A DNA stretch of 64,000 nucleotides from Fomes fomentarius (Eukaryota > Basidiomycota > Agaricomycetes > Polyporales > Polyporaceae), in NCBI GenBank assembly GCA_022606135.1, contig JABYQN010000009.1:1699001-1763000 (forward strand). The letters run 5' to 3'. The notes beneath the pieces are model-generated. The model ran no database searches. It was given only the letters and a program-made list of their open reading frames with translations, and was not told where the DNA came from. The position numbers and the translations under genes were made by a program. Positions 1 to 12,600 of this stretch are shown one piece after another; the first letter of the stretch is position 1; each line of letters begins with the position of its first letter.

Positions 1-1705
1 GTTACAAGTTGGGTGCTTGATTCTGTGTATCATACTAATTGAGGATGGGGGAGTACTAGTGCGCTTGGGTGTGGTCCCAGTATACGGGATCTAGAAGTAA
101 AATAGCTTGTCGGGTATTCAACATAGTCCGGCCCGCCCAGACTTTCAACATATCTGGGTCGTCACACATGTATTAGTAGATTCCACTCTATCACGACAAC
201 ACGCATTGTATCATCGCATGACATTCATCCTATCCAGCTGCAGAGAGACCAACTTGAATGTGTGCATGAGGCGAAAATAGCATACTATCGATGATTACAT
301 TTACTAGTCTGATATAGACTGCCTGTGTACGAAGCATGTCCGCATATCACGTTTGCACTACTGTACACGAGTGACTGGCGTTGTGCACTGAAGACTGTCG
401 TAGTACGCGCGCCTGATAATCATCGGCAAATTCCGCAAGTGTCGAGCCCGGATCCGAGTCAGTACTAATGTGATGTAGAGATCCCGCTAAGCTGAGTCCT
501 TATTGAAGTTAATCATTGTGAATGAACGTGGTAAGGTAGGTGCTGTTGCTGCTGCTGTCTTCGATACTGGGAACAAAAAGTGCTGAGTTGGATTGAGTGC
601 ACGACGAGTTGGTCCATACGACTCCGCGACTGCAGACGAATCTTGATCATGATCAGCTCAGGTCAAGGCATTATTGTCCTTTTCTCCGTGTATCTTGCAT
701 CGACACCGTGTCCTTCCACCTCGCCCATGGAGCAGTTCAATGATACGGCGAGACATAAGCACCCTGCATGTCACTAGTACTAATGCCCTCAGACTCGTGT
801 TAATTGACCGTACATTCCGCACTGCTACTATGTAATACGACATGCTGCATGGTACGGTACAGCACAGCGGCACCGGAGTCACGAACAAGGCTTCGATCTT
901 CCACGATGCACGTCCGTTATGCCTGTACTCCGAGATCCAAGGTCATGACGAACATGTAAACGTCCGATCTGCCTTATGGGACCACATATACCCTCAACAG
1001 CTAGGCTAGAGCCGCTAGACGTGCCCAAGGGCGCCCAGCCTAGCAGCGTAATAGACAAGACAAGGGCTTCAACCTTGCTCTAAGTACTGGCATTACGCCG
1101 TCGTGAATCCGGAGGAGTACACGCCGCGGCGGACAGCCATCTTATCGATTGAATGCGACCAGTGGGTACGGAACGGGCCCGACTAATCATCGTACGGACA
1201 TCGCACTCGCTATGTAGACATTCAGACTGTAAATCTCTTATCATCACGCGCAACGACGAGGACAATGTCTGCTAGAACTATCTGCACGTATGCGGAGTCT
1301 ATTGCAATCTCAAGCACATGTACAGCTCCCAGTGCCGATGGGCAGAGGAAGAGAAAGAGTGCGAGTATTAGGACATGACCTATAGAGTAGCGTAGCGTAC
1401 GACAGACAACACGATGAGCGATAGCAGCAGCATGCGATGGCGGGTGAGCAGTAAGATACAAATACATAAGGAGGATGATGCAACGTGTAGGAAGCAGGAT
1501 GAGCAGATGATGAGCATGGGGTGAGCCACACATAATCCGAGCCAACGTAGATGCAGCACAGAAACCAGAAAACTTCAAGGATATAAAGATGACGACCAAA
1601 CACAACAAAACCGGAAGCGAGGCGCGTACATGCGGCTAGCACGCATGAACGTTCGCTGTCCGGGAACCTCGAATCACAGAACCAAGCACGACGACTTGGG
1701 GGAAC
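1..1705. other. Intergenic, no gene recognised
   Basis: Only short scattered open frames occur here, none with a recognisable domain or a consistent set of splice sites. The right end is the 3' flank of the carboxylesterase. No tRNA-like or repeat structure was seen. The missing left context could hide the end of a gene. Confidence 0.5.
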
Positions 1706-3848
1706 CTAGAATCTTGACCGCGAGTCCGCCGGCGGGCCATTACACAACTCGGCACCAACCTTCTGGACGAGCGCGACTCCAAGCGGCTCGAGCGCCTCCT
1801 TCCACACCTGCGTCCTCCGCCTCGCGTGGAAGATGCTCATGCTGCGCTCGCCCGTCTCGCCCTCTGGCCCAAAGACGAACACGCGATCTTCGTGCCACGG
1901 CGCCTCGCCATACGCGAACGCAAGCCATCGCTCCTGGACGGCATTACGCACGCGCGCGTACGTCCAGTCGTCGACGACGGGCATCGCCCAGTCCGCGTCG
2001 TACGATTGGCTGTCGTCACTTGATGACATTCTTGACACTGAAGGCATCGGCTCGTCTTCGTCGTCCGAGTCCGAGTAGTACCCGCCGTCTTCGCGAAAGT
2101 AGTCGTACGTTGACGATGCAGGGAGAGACGGGAGAGGCACGTTGTCGAAGAGGTACATCAGGTCCACGGCATGGTGCGGGACCCCGCGCGACGGCGACTC
2201 CTGGTCGAAGACATATCGCCACACGCCCTGCCCACCGCGCTCTGCACGCAGGCTCGACGCGATCTTCTCCGTGGGCCACGCGAAGCGCGCGTCGTTGATG
2301 AGTTCCAGTAGGCGGTCGGGCAGCTCGTCTGCGGGCGTGTACGCACCGATGTCGTACAACCGCAGGAGGGCGTTTGCTCTGTTGAGGGATTGGCAGATCG
2401 CGCGTATCCGCTTGACGGCACCTGCAGACGTCCAGAGTGAGGCTGGGGCAGACCAGAGAAGAGACTCGGCGCCGCAATCGCCAATGAGGATGGGTTGATG
2501 ATGCCTTGTATGCGAATGCGGGGAGCGCGAGTGCGAGTGCAGGTGGTGCGGGATCTTCAGATGATGCGAATGTCCATTGAGCATGACCAGGTTGTCGCCT
2601 AGGTGGTGTTCCGAGTGGTGCTCAGGAGTGCGTGCAGAGTCGTCCTCAGGTACCAGAGAGCCAGTCCAGGATTTGCGGAAGAAGTAGCCATCGTCCGTTG
2701 CGCGTACGTTTGCTCCTAGGATAACCAGCTTCTCGGGATCTACCTCGCGGAGCTCATCTACTGATTGAATCCGAAGTGTGGACATCATCTTCGATAGCTG
2801 CCAACCGGCTTGAGACACAGTGGGGACTTCCATGTCGACGATGGCACTCTGGAGAATTACACGCTGGAATAGCGGGGCAACCTCGTTCGCGGCGGAGTGT
2901 AAGTGGCAAAGGATGTCGCCTGCGCCCGTGGATTCGCCGAAGAGCGTTACATTGTTGGGGTTGCCACCGAAAGGCTGGATGTATCGATGAACCCATTCCA
3001 TCGCTCTTCTCTGGTCCCACAAGCCTACCAAATGCCGGTGAGCGGCAAGTAAAGTGGGACGTAGGAAGATAGAAGACGCACCATAGTTGCCCACGCCCTG
3101 ATCGCCTGCCGCATGGTTGTCCTCGCGCAAAGCCTGACTGGCCGCGAAGCCAAGCAAGCCCAAGCGGAAGCTAGACGTAAAGATCAGTCCCCGACGTGGA
3201 GGACGAAACAAATCACGGCGAAGCGAGAGTGGAATGAGACGTACTTGATAGATACGACGATGACAGGCTTGCCGCACTGTATGCTCTTCTGGACGAGCGG
3301 GCCAGCGTCGGTGACCCAGTTCGCACCGGAGCCCCGATTCCCACCCCTATGGTTATCGTTGGCTTGCTGGAGTGAATGGCAAGAGGGTTTGGGAACTTAC
3401 CCGTGGATCCAAATCATGACGGGGTAGTGGGAGCCGGGCGTCGCGTCCGCAGGGCATGTTATGTTTAGGTTTAAGCATTCAAACTCGGACTGCTTAAGCG
3501 CCTGATTGGGGATGCAGTCCTCGGTGAGGTTGAAGAGCTCCTCTTCGACGCTCTTGAATTTTGGTTGAGGGCAGATAGGCCTGCGCAATGGAGATATAAG
3601 CCACGGTGACAACGAATATCGCGTGACGTATGCTTACCCATGGCGCGTGCAGTCCGTCTGGGGTGGATAGTAGGTGCAGAGTTTGGGCTGGCGGAAGCGC
3701 GCGGGATGTTGGCATACTTGATGCCGAGGTACTGGTGCACTGGGGCGTCAGGGGTTGAGACTGAGTGCAGGACACCAACGAAGGTGGTCTCGAGGTCCTC
3801 GTGGAGGACTACTGGCTCCTGAACGTCGCCGAGTATTTTAGCAATCAT
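1706..3848 (-). CDS. Type B carboxylesterase (alpha/beta hydrolase), one apparent frameshift
   Basis: Exons on the minus strand: 3848-3638, 3580-3401, 3346-3245, 3170-3082, 3024-1706, about 633 residues. The family hydrolyses carboxylic esters through a Ser-Glu/Asp-His triad. The oxyanion motif HGGG is completed across intron 2, and the nucleophile elbow GESTGAG has its Ser at 2930-2932, preceded by FGGNPNNVTLF. The acid is probably the Glu of GDCGAES and the base the His of GVPHHAVDLMYLF. No signal peptide is visible after the ATG at 3846-3848, so the enzyme is probably intracellular. A long His/Ser-rich insert (around 2490-2640) and an acidic Ser/Asp-rich stretch (around 2000-2090) are extra to the fold. 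Exon 1 starts in one frame (to KYANIP) but the conserved continuation (RFRQPKLCTYYPP) is one base out near 3700, in a CGCGCG tract, with no splice site to explain it. This is either an assembly indel or a broken gene. Identity is secure; functionality is not. Confidence 0.85.
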
Positions 3849-6690
3849 AGCTGCCGTGGCAGGAAGCTAAGTAGGACGGAGAGTCCGCAGGGTTGTAGGT
3901 GGGGATATGGGAGTGGGGAGAGGGAGGGGGAAAGTGGAGGGGTTGGAGGAAGGGCGCGTCTGGATTTGTACCGAGGCCAGGGAGCGCATTCTGCCACGGT
4001 CCATCGATCGCTTTGGGACAGGAGGAGCAGGAAACTTGAGGTCTCTGCCCAGAACGGAAATTGCTGCAAGCTCGTATTGCCCACAGCCAGCCCCGGCAAT
4101 CGCCGAGAAGCTACAACAACGGTCAACAGACGTGGTAAGTAGAACGAGCTGGAACCTTGGTCGACTAGACCAGCCAGCGCATCTCCTCCACGGCCTGGCC
4201 ATCAGCATGACGAGCAGCACCGCCCATACACCACCCCCGACATTTCCCGACTCGCTAGCACAGGCGTCCACTTGCCGCCACAGAAATGGACGCCTCACGC
4301 GCGTGTTCTAGGCCGCAGCCTATTTTGCACCAAGCCAGAACTCTTGCAAAAGTCTCCGCGTCTTCGGTTCGAGGTGCGAAACCTGGCAAAGGTTCGGCCG
4401 TCCTCCACAGCACGGCCTGGGGAGGATGGGGCTTTCCCGTGAAAGATCCGAGTGGTGGGCATTCGAGTCCTGACAGACGTAAACAACACCCGCGTTGACT
4501 GGTCAGCTGTTGATCATCCATATACGTATACCTGCCCAAAGATTCGTCCTCCGATCCGCTTGAGCGAGATTAGCACTAGGCACGCACGGGAACGCCGGAC
4601 GCAGTACGAAATCAGCGACGTACATACACTCGTGCAAATCAGGCGACCGATAGGCGTACCATCCATACGATGGGGAACCCTGCTCCGTCTTGATTGTCGT
4701 ACGAGTGCGGACTGCTGGCACTCATAATCGAGAACGCGCAACCCCCATGGCATGCATTCATCGCAAGAGATGTCTCATACAGCTCTATGCTAGAATCTGG
4801 AGGGCGCTCAGTCAGGCGCAAATGACGACACGTAAGAAGTACCTACCTATCCCACGTACGTCGGATAACTGAGTAGATTCGTCCCGATACATCCGGTCGC
4901 AGACGTACAAAGACGTACGCCGACACCAGAACACGCTACACAAAAGCGCGCGCATCCACCATCGGAAAATACGTATGTATGTATCTGACCACATCATGGC
5001 GCTCAGCGTCAGTGAAACAGTTCTGCGCAGTGAAGACGTCTGCCAATCTGACCTGGGATTGGTACGAGAAGCGCACCGGCCTTCCGAAGGTGCAGTACGT
5101 ACTACGTACTGAAGGTGCTCAGAAGTGAGAACCCCGCAACAGGCTTCACCGCATCAATAGCACTGAGAAAAAGTAGCAATCGTCAGCCGAGGATAGGATA
5201 CAACATTGTATTGGCTCGATCTCACGCTCGACCGTCTTCACAACTATCGCTCCGTTCGACTCCCAACCTCGGTCTAACACGCGCACCACTCTGCGCATCT
5301 CTTACCTATATCCCACTCCACTCCGCGCGAAAGGCCGTGCATACCCCACAGTGAAGTGACGAGTCTGCCGGTCCATGCGCGCACGATTTGGCGGTGAGGC
5401 CGTCATGTGCCCGAACCTGTGGTCGGACTCGCACAACGTGATGGCCCCGAAGTCTCCGAGTCGCAGCGCCGTCGACGAGAACGCTCAGACCCTGGCAGAC
5501 ACCAATAGGGGTTCCCAGTAATCGCTCCGCGGATCTGGTCTCAGAACCCAGCCCTGGCCGTATGCGTCGACAGTGCGCAGGTGCTCCAGGGTCCAGACGT
5601 CAGTTTCGGCATCCAGTCCTAAGTCTCAGTCCGAGCGCGCGACCAGAGACCACACCATTGCGCACCAGCTAGAAAGACAGTCGACTAGTCAATAGTTGCG
5701 GGAGACCGTCGGAACCAGAAGTGGGCATCGATATGGCGCACAAGTGCGATATATATACCCACATGTCCTCCGCCCCACTCACGTTCGGACCGTGGAGGGA
5801 GTGCACCCCGATATTGCGCGCCTTGCGATTCCGAAGGGGAGTCAGCACCGAAGAGGTAGTCCGGTTAGCGCTGCTGGTGCCCGGATGACAGCATGTGGGA
5901 TTGGGGGTGCCTTCGCGAGATGTTTGTCTAACGCCCCGCGCGCGATGGTCGCCTGCGAGGAACATGGTATGTAGATCTTGCAAACGCGAGCGCGTGTGGG
6001 CGATTTCGCGACATGAAGACGGATGCTGCAGAGAGGTGGTTGAAGGTATCAGAGACGAAGAGGCGGGAGGCTCAGGCTGGCGGCGACGCGACCGCCGCTA
6101 CCCCGTTCGGGCAAGGCGGATCGGATGCACGAAGCACGGACGACGGCCCCGGTGCTCCGTACGTCGTCTTTTCGGTGTCTCCGCGCTGCATCGGCCGTAT
6201 CGCGCGACATCCAGAAGAGCGAACGCGACGCTCGGGGGCGAATGTGTAGATGGGTGGTGGTGGTAGAGGTCGAGGAGAGGGGCGATATCTGATGTGCGAA
6301 TGCGCCGATGGTATCGATAAAGGCTGCAACTTGCGAGAGGCGGTTGGGGCGCGTCTCTCACGGCAGAGGCGGCAGTGCCGAAACATGGTACAAACATAGA
6401 CATTCGGCCACAGTTGCCTCAGGATTGGTTGCACATGACGGTACTAACATGAGAGGACATGTGTGTAAGTCGCCTTTGGGAACTGGTGGAGGGCGCCGTA
6501 TACACACGGCAATATTTGCTTGTGCAAACGTGGCACAGATGGGTATGATAGCTCGAGCCAGAGGCAAGGGTTCTCAGAGACGCTCCGGCGCTGCCGACAA
6601 GGGCATCAAGGAGAGATTACATGTATTGAAAGCATTGAGTAGTAGTAACGTACAAACGCACGCCGACTCGTAGAACACACAACTCCCTCC
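3849..6690. other. Intergenic, 2.8 kb, no gene recognised
   Basis: No open frame here shows a known domain or a convincing exon chain. At 5086-5118 an 8-bp direct repeat flanks a perfect 17-bp palindrome, listed separately. The left end is the promoter side of the carboxylesterase. Confidence 0.5.
5086..5118. repeat. 8-bp direct repeats flanking a 17-bp palindrome
   Basis: GAAGGTGC occurs at 5086-5093 and again at 5111-5118. Between them lies AGTACGTACTACGTACT (5094-5110), whose 8-bp arms are perfect reverse complements around one central base. An 8-bp direct repeat is the size of a hAT-family target-site duplication, so this may be a transposon footprint or a minimal inverted-repeat insertion. 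That reading is inference. Confidence 0.5.
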
Positions 6691-7836
6691 TCATCCTCGT
6701 ACGCGCACGACCTTCCGCTTCCCTTTCCCTCCACCACCTCCAATGCCAGGCGCGGCTTCCTGCGCACTCATCCCTGCCTTCACCGTCTCGATCAGCACTC
6801 CAGATGGCAGCGCGGGCGAATACGGCGACACGCGACTCGTCAGGGCCGGCCATGGCTGCGGGGGCGTGGGCACCTTCAGCCGCCGCTTCGTCTCGGGAGG
6901 CGAGATGGTCGTGTTCGACACCGACGTCGCCTTCGAGCCGCCCTTTGCGGGCTGCTTGCCCTTCACAGGCGTCGCTGGCGCAGGGCTCTCTGTCGTCTGA
7001 GGTGATTGGTCCGTGTCGTAGGGCGGTTTGGGGACGCTATCCGGCTTGAGCATCTGGATCTGGACCGAAATCATCTCCAGGAGCTGTTTCTCTGCACGCC
7101 GGGAATGAGTATAGCAAGTCACCTCGATATGCATCATACCACGCCGGCAGACGAGGTACGGTGGGAGAAGAGGGATGGGGCATGAGGATGCAAGGTCGGG
7201 GGATGGGGGAGGAAAAAAACGGAAACGAGAAACGCACTCGTCTTGATCGCAGGGTTCATTAGCCTGCCATCCTTCTTCCACTGCACACGCACGCGACCGG
7301 GGTTCTCCCAGTCCCGCGGGTGGGCCTTGTTCACCTCGTGCAGTGTCCCAAGCCCCAGCCGGTTCGTCGCGTCCGCGATGTCCTTGCTCAACGGCCACCA
7401 CACGCTTTTCGATCGCGCGATGCGCCGCTCGCCCCGCCCGCTCGGCCGCTTCGCATCGATGTATATGGGGTAGATGCACGTCCACCTAGAGTAGAAAAAG
7501 AATCGCGTCGAGTTCCAGTTGCAGCCGCCGTGTGCGGGCAGCCCAGATAGTACAGGGAAGAGAAGCGGGAGCAGACATACTTCTTGTATGGGGTTATATC
7601 TGTCACGGTCTTCGAGTCCTCCGTCCCTTGTCCAGGGCGGAACTGTTGCAAAGAAGGAGATGCGGGCCCTGCGGTGGGCTCGAGCAAGTCGAGGTCGTCC
7701 CCCTCGTCGTCATCGGAATCGTCGAGCTGTTCGAGGATGGCCCCCGCGTGCCGGTGTTTGGAAGCGGCTTGGCGGGGAGGGGAAGGTCCGTGTCGTCGTC
7801 GAACTCTTCTTCCACGACGGCTACTCGGCGAGACAT
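6691..7836 (-). CDS. SEC65: Signal recognition particle subunit SRP19 (Sec65)
   Basis: Exons 7836-7581, 7485-7238, 7091-6691, about 301 residues. SRP19 binds SRP RNA and helps SRP54 assemble, in the particle that targets ribosomes to the ER. The SRP19 fold is spread over exons 1-3: WTCIYPIYIDAKR, then GERRI and SKSV, then the RGRVRVQ-like box read here as NPGRVRVQWKKDGRL, and finally KKQLLEMISVQIQ. The N-terminus (MSRRVAVVEEEFDDDTDL) and the Lys/Gly-rich basic tail (GGGGGKGKRKVVRVRG) are typical extensions. The frame breaks once: NTGTRG is followed one base out of frame by AILEQLDDSDDDEG, at a run of five C at 7741-7745 (plus strand). A sixth base would restore it and make the total length divisible by three. 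SRP19 is normally essential, so an assembly deletion is the simplest reading. Confidence 0.88.
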
Positions 7837-8297
7837 TCTTCGATCGAGATATGGGTTGGAATGCGACGGCGAGCGTGGGCTGAACGATGGATGTGGTCCT
7901 GGATGATGCACTCGGCGGTGAGGAGGTGCCGATGATGGATGGTCCCCAAGTGAATTCGAACGGCGCTGTGTTCGCAATCCAATCCCAGGAAGGTCGGTGT
8001 AGGCGCTTACGACAGACTTGCAGAATCCCGCCCGAGTTCAGGTTCAGGTTCGGACGCTGCCAGGGCCCGCCGATTGGCAGCGGGTACGTACACTCGACAC
8101 GCCTTGTAAGACTCCCGGCCGAACCATCACCGGATAATACACGCCCTGATTTGATTTCCATTCCATTCCATGCGCCAAGCGATGCGAACAGTGTGCCATA
8201 TAAACTGACGCATGCATGGTTGGTGGATAGCGTTCAACTTTGACTTTGCCACCTCTAACCCCGCGTTCACACCTTTTCAATCTATACTCCTGCATAC
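7837..8297. other. Divergent promoter region between SEC65 and the DUF4336 gene
   Basis: About 460 bp between two divergent start codons. I see no coding sequence and no motif I can name with confidence. Confidence 0.5.
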
Positions 8298-9645
8298 ATG
8301 TCGGAAATCGTAATCAGAGAGGTGAGGGGTGTCCTGAGTGTATCTTGCAAACTATGTTTAAAGTAGTCATCTGTCTGTGCGCACTCCAGGTTGCCCATAA
8401 CGTGTGGACGTTCTCGCGGTATGCGTACTTGTTCGCGTTGTCGTATGATGGCGTACTTACCCGACGTGCTGTAGACCGTTCACCCTCTTCGGACTCCTGC
8501 CAGTAGGCGGACGCTCCACAGCAATCAAGCTGGAAGCAGGAGGGGTCTGGATATTGGCTTCGACGCCGCTCACCGACGAGACACGTCAGAAGCTCGCGGA
8601 GCTCGGTGAAGTGAAGTAAATACCTCTCCTTTTGCTCGCATCCCCGTCATGATGGACACACTTTTTTTTTTGCTCAGGTACATCATCGCTGGCAACAGCT
8701 TCCACAATCTGTTCCTCAGTAGGTCCCTTGGGTGTGATAGTGATGCACAGATGATGAACTCTTCCGCAGGGCCGTACAAGGAAGCTTATCCTGGCGCCAA
8801 GCTGATTGGTCCTGAAGGTCTTTTGAAGAAGAAGGAACTGGATGGGCTTCAGCTAGAGGGCGGTACGTTGATCATCATGCCAATTCTGCGGGTTCTTGGT
8901 GTTTATGTGGGGGCTGACGATACCGCACGCCCAGTCTACAGCGCGTCGAATCCGGATGCCAAGCATGGCTTCGAAGACGAGGTGCGTGCACCACATCCGC
9001 GGTTCTAAGACGCTCTACTCACACACAATGTCACAGATTGAGGCATGGTGCGCTCTGCAGCCCAGAATGGGCAACCCGATGCTGATTCAATTGAGGCAAT
9101 AGCTACTTCTCCGGCTACGCGAACAAGGACACCGCGTTTTTCCACAAAGCCTCCAAAACGGTCGTCGCCGCCGATCTCCTCTTCAACATTCCCGCACGTG
9201 AACAAGTCCGTATACTCATCCTCTACTTCGTGCGTTATCAACTCAGAGCTGACGTCCGGCCACGCAACAGTTCTCCAAGTCCAAGGAGTCAGCAAGATCA
9301 CTCCTGTTCAACGCGATGCACCCAAGAGGGTGGCAGCAGCGCGCGTTCGTGTGGTCAAAGGAGGAGAACAAGGAGTACGTCGGTCCCCCTTCTCTCGCCT
9401 TTCCCCCCTTCTGATGATGGCGAATTTTTGTATTTGCTCAACTTATGGTTCCTCAGAGCGCTGCGTCGCGAAGCCCAGACAGTATACTCGTGGGACTTCG
9501 ACCGCTACATCCCATGTCATGGCGTACGTTTGATATGATATTCTCCTGCTGTCTGACGTCTCATATGTTGTGCTGTCTGCAGGATGTCATCGAAACTGGC
9601 GCGAAGGCTGCGTGGGCATCAGCATTTGCCCGGTACCTCAAGTAA
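8298..9645 (+). CDS. DUF4336 domain protein
   Basis: Eleven exons: 8298-8321, 8390-8418, 8475-8615, 8678-8718, 8770-8862, 8935-8981, 9037-9047, 9103-9205, 9271-9374, 9457-9523, 9583-9645, giving 240 residues in a continuous frame. The pattern NVWTFSRPF, GGRSTAIKL, GGVWILASTPL, YIIAGNSFHNLFL, AYPGAKLIGPEG, then a hydrophobic core with ADLLFN and a C-terminal DRYIPCHG, is that of DUF4336. I recall this family as resembling metallo-beta-lactamase folds, but its reaction is not known to me. No signal peptide or membrane segment is visible. Exon 7 is only 11 nt (9037-9047); I placed it because skipping or extending it breaks the frame or meets a stop. A 10-T run precedes the acceptor of exon 4. 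A decayed paralogue lies at 43.7-45.1 kb. Confidence 0.85.
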
Positions 9646-12600
9646 GCCCTGGCCGTATATGTTGCAGTTTCGTTCTTTCGCCATCATGCTTGTATGGACA
9701 CGTACGTGCATATATGCTATCACGTCAGTCCTATCGTATTCCTAGCATGTCAGTTCTCGTCACTTAACCTCTCATATCGTAATCAAGATCCTAGGGTCGG
9801 TAGGAGGTGACTCCCGTTGGACAGTTGGGTATTGTCTATTAGTGCACCAGGTAACCAGGGGAATCTAGTTGTCGTCTATCATGATACTTCGAGTTCGAGA
9901 AGAACCGGTAGGTGTGTTCGTCTCGACCGAAACTATCAGGAGTCAGAAACTGGTGAGTGCGGCGATTCGTGACAAGTAGGTTACGCTTCCCTATACATAG
10001 TGAGTTCAAAAAGCCCGAGACGAACATCTTCGAATTCTGATACACGCTGATACCAGAGGCCACGACTCTGTGGAGGCGGAATGACCCTGTGCCTCTTCCT
10101 CTGCCTTGTGGGTTCTGTTCTGGGTGATCATCTGTGTGATCTGTTATGTGAACAGTGTTGAACAGTACTAGTAGCTACGGAGAAGCACCCGCAACTTGAC
10201 ATCTCGACAATCAACGAGCGGTGGGGACGTTAGTACTCTTACCCAATCTCTCCCACTTCGAGCTCGGGACAGACAGTGAACGTTGAACATCTACTCCTTC
10301 AGTCGTCATACTATCAAGCACGATGCAGAAGAGCGTCCGCCTTCCCCGCCTCGCTGTTCCTCTGCGTTCGCAGAGTCTATTTCGAGAGATCATCGAGGTC
10401 ATACGGGTAACTGCGGGCAACGTTGAACAGCACGCTGGCAGTAGAAGCTAGGGACAGCTATCACAGCTTGATATCACGGTATTAGTACGCTGCGTACGCA
10501 AGTAGCAAGACGGTAAATCTGTAATGCACATGGTGCCTCATATATCTAGACGTTGTGCACCCGATGTCTATTGGTATGAGCATCAATTGCGACTTAGAGA
10601 GCGAAAATGAGGTGAGTGGCATAGATTGCTAGAGAGGACAGAGCTTATCTTGAGGTGCTGCTCATCACAGATTCAGACCCAACGATCCGTCTTAAGTGTG
10701 TCGCAGTGGCAGGGCCACGAACACAGATAAAGTTGGACGTCCCGATGCTCATCTCGTTCTCGGAGGCTGTGCTATCAGTACTCAGAGTTAGAGGGAAAGA
10801 CAAGCACTTACTAGTCAAGCCTTGACAATATGTACGACGATGACAACAGCCCTTGGAAAACTACTCGAATGGCAGTCCTAGTCATCCGGGGGGGCGACTT
10901 GGCAGATATCGACCCCTCTCATCTGAAATATATTCAATCAAGTCCAAATGAGACGCATACGTTGCCATCTTGCGATTCTTCTGAATAATCGCAGAGCAAG
11001 ACGCTACTTATCTGGTTTACTAAGTTAGTGCTCATCGAGTGTGTATGTGTCCCAGCGAAGTCAACCCACGGAATCCGAGAGCTTGATTTCTAGACACGCG
11101 AATGATGCATCGCATGGACCACCACAGCGCACATCGCTATGATATCGAAGAGGGCACACTCGTACGGGCAGCTCGGAGGATATGTAAGTATCAACAGCCG
11201 TAGAGACTGTCGATGATGTGGGGAGCGCTGCGGCACTACTGTGCTCTGATGATTCGAACACCTCGCTAACGTGTTCTTTAAAGCTGTTCAGCCTGTTCTC
11301 ATCGCCAACTCTTCGCACCTGTCGCGTACGTGGATGGATCGTAAAGCTTCTGAATGATTATCTCTCGCTGATCGTCCCTTATAGGCACTTGTGGCCAGGA
11401 TATTATAGGGGAGTCTCGACGCCGTCCACATCGTCAGCATGGTCGTTGTCATCCCGACACCATCTGGAGCCTCTTTGGATCGATGCGGCTGCATGGTTCA
11501 CGATCGCATGTGCGCTTCCCGTTTCCATCTCAAGTGAGGCGTTGATGTGTGTATCCATCGCCACTGTATAGGTGGTGTTGGGCTCTCCTTGTCAGATCTT
11601 GGTCGATGAAGTCATACCCCGGAAAGCGCAGGGCGGTGACGAATCAACAAGACATGAACCGGTCCCACGCACGAGGGTCGAGGTTGTGAGTCTCAAGAAA
11701 GTGTTGGCTGCGCCTGTCAGTCTAGAGCGACAGGCTGATACAGGATCATTACATACAGATTGCAGATTGCTTGTCTTGCCCCGCACGGTGCACATATCGT
11801 ATCCCAGAGCACTTGGCGTTGTTCCGACACATTGTGCCACTTGAGCGCGCAGTATAGTGTCAGACTGAAGGGGAAAACTGTCAACCACCTAGCTACAACC
11901 TATGTATAATTACATGTGTAAGCCAGAGGCGGTGGTTTCGGGCGTCAAGGATGAAAGCGTCGGCGTTCCACCCTCCTCCCATCATCATCATGACCTTACT
12001 GGGGCCAAGCCCAAGCCAAGCCATAGATGAACGCTTGCTGCGTATTACTTTGCGGGAGGATCCTCAGCGGATGGCAACACTCCCTACTACCGCAAACACT
12101 GCGGGTCTCTTCAGTGGTCGATGCAGTTCGGAGAGGCTGTGTGGGAGCTCGCGGGTTGCCTATAGAGGCTTCCTGTGCAAATGGTCAAAGTGAGTGAAGC
12201 AGGTCCTGAACCGTCTACCGTTGGCCGTCCCTTGGCCGTCCCGATGGCCAACGGAGACCGGACATCGCCTGTGCACATCAGCAAGAAGCTGGAGCGCCAC
12301 ACGCGCGCATACCGTAACAGATCATAACAGATTTCCGGCTAGGCTAAAACAAAGACATATGTATCTGGACACATGCTTTCGGAGGCTCAAGAACCGCCCC
12401 GAAAATCGAGGTCAGCAAAAACCTTTCCGCCAGAGACCACTGATGCTGATGGCAGGGTATCGTTTTGTGGCGCGTGCACAATGCAATGCGTTCCGGCGAA
12501 TCTGTCCACTAAGGACAGGGGGCGGTGGGGCCGCAACAAAGAAAGGCAGCTTACTTGTACAAATTGTTCTAGCAACACGATGAAAGAACTTGCGGAGGGT

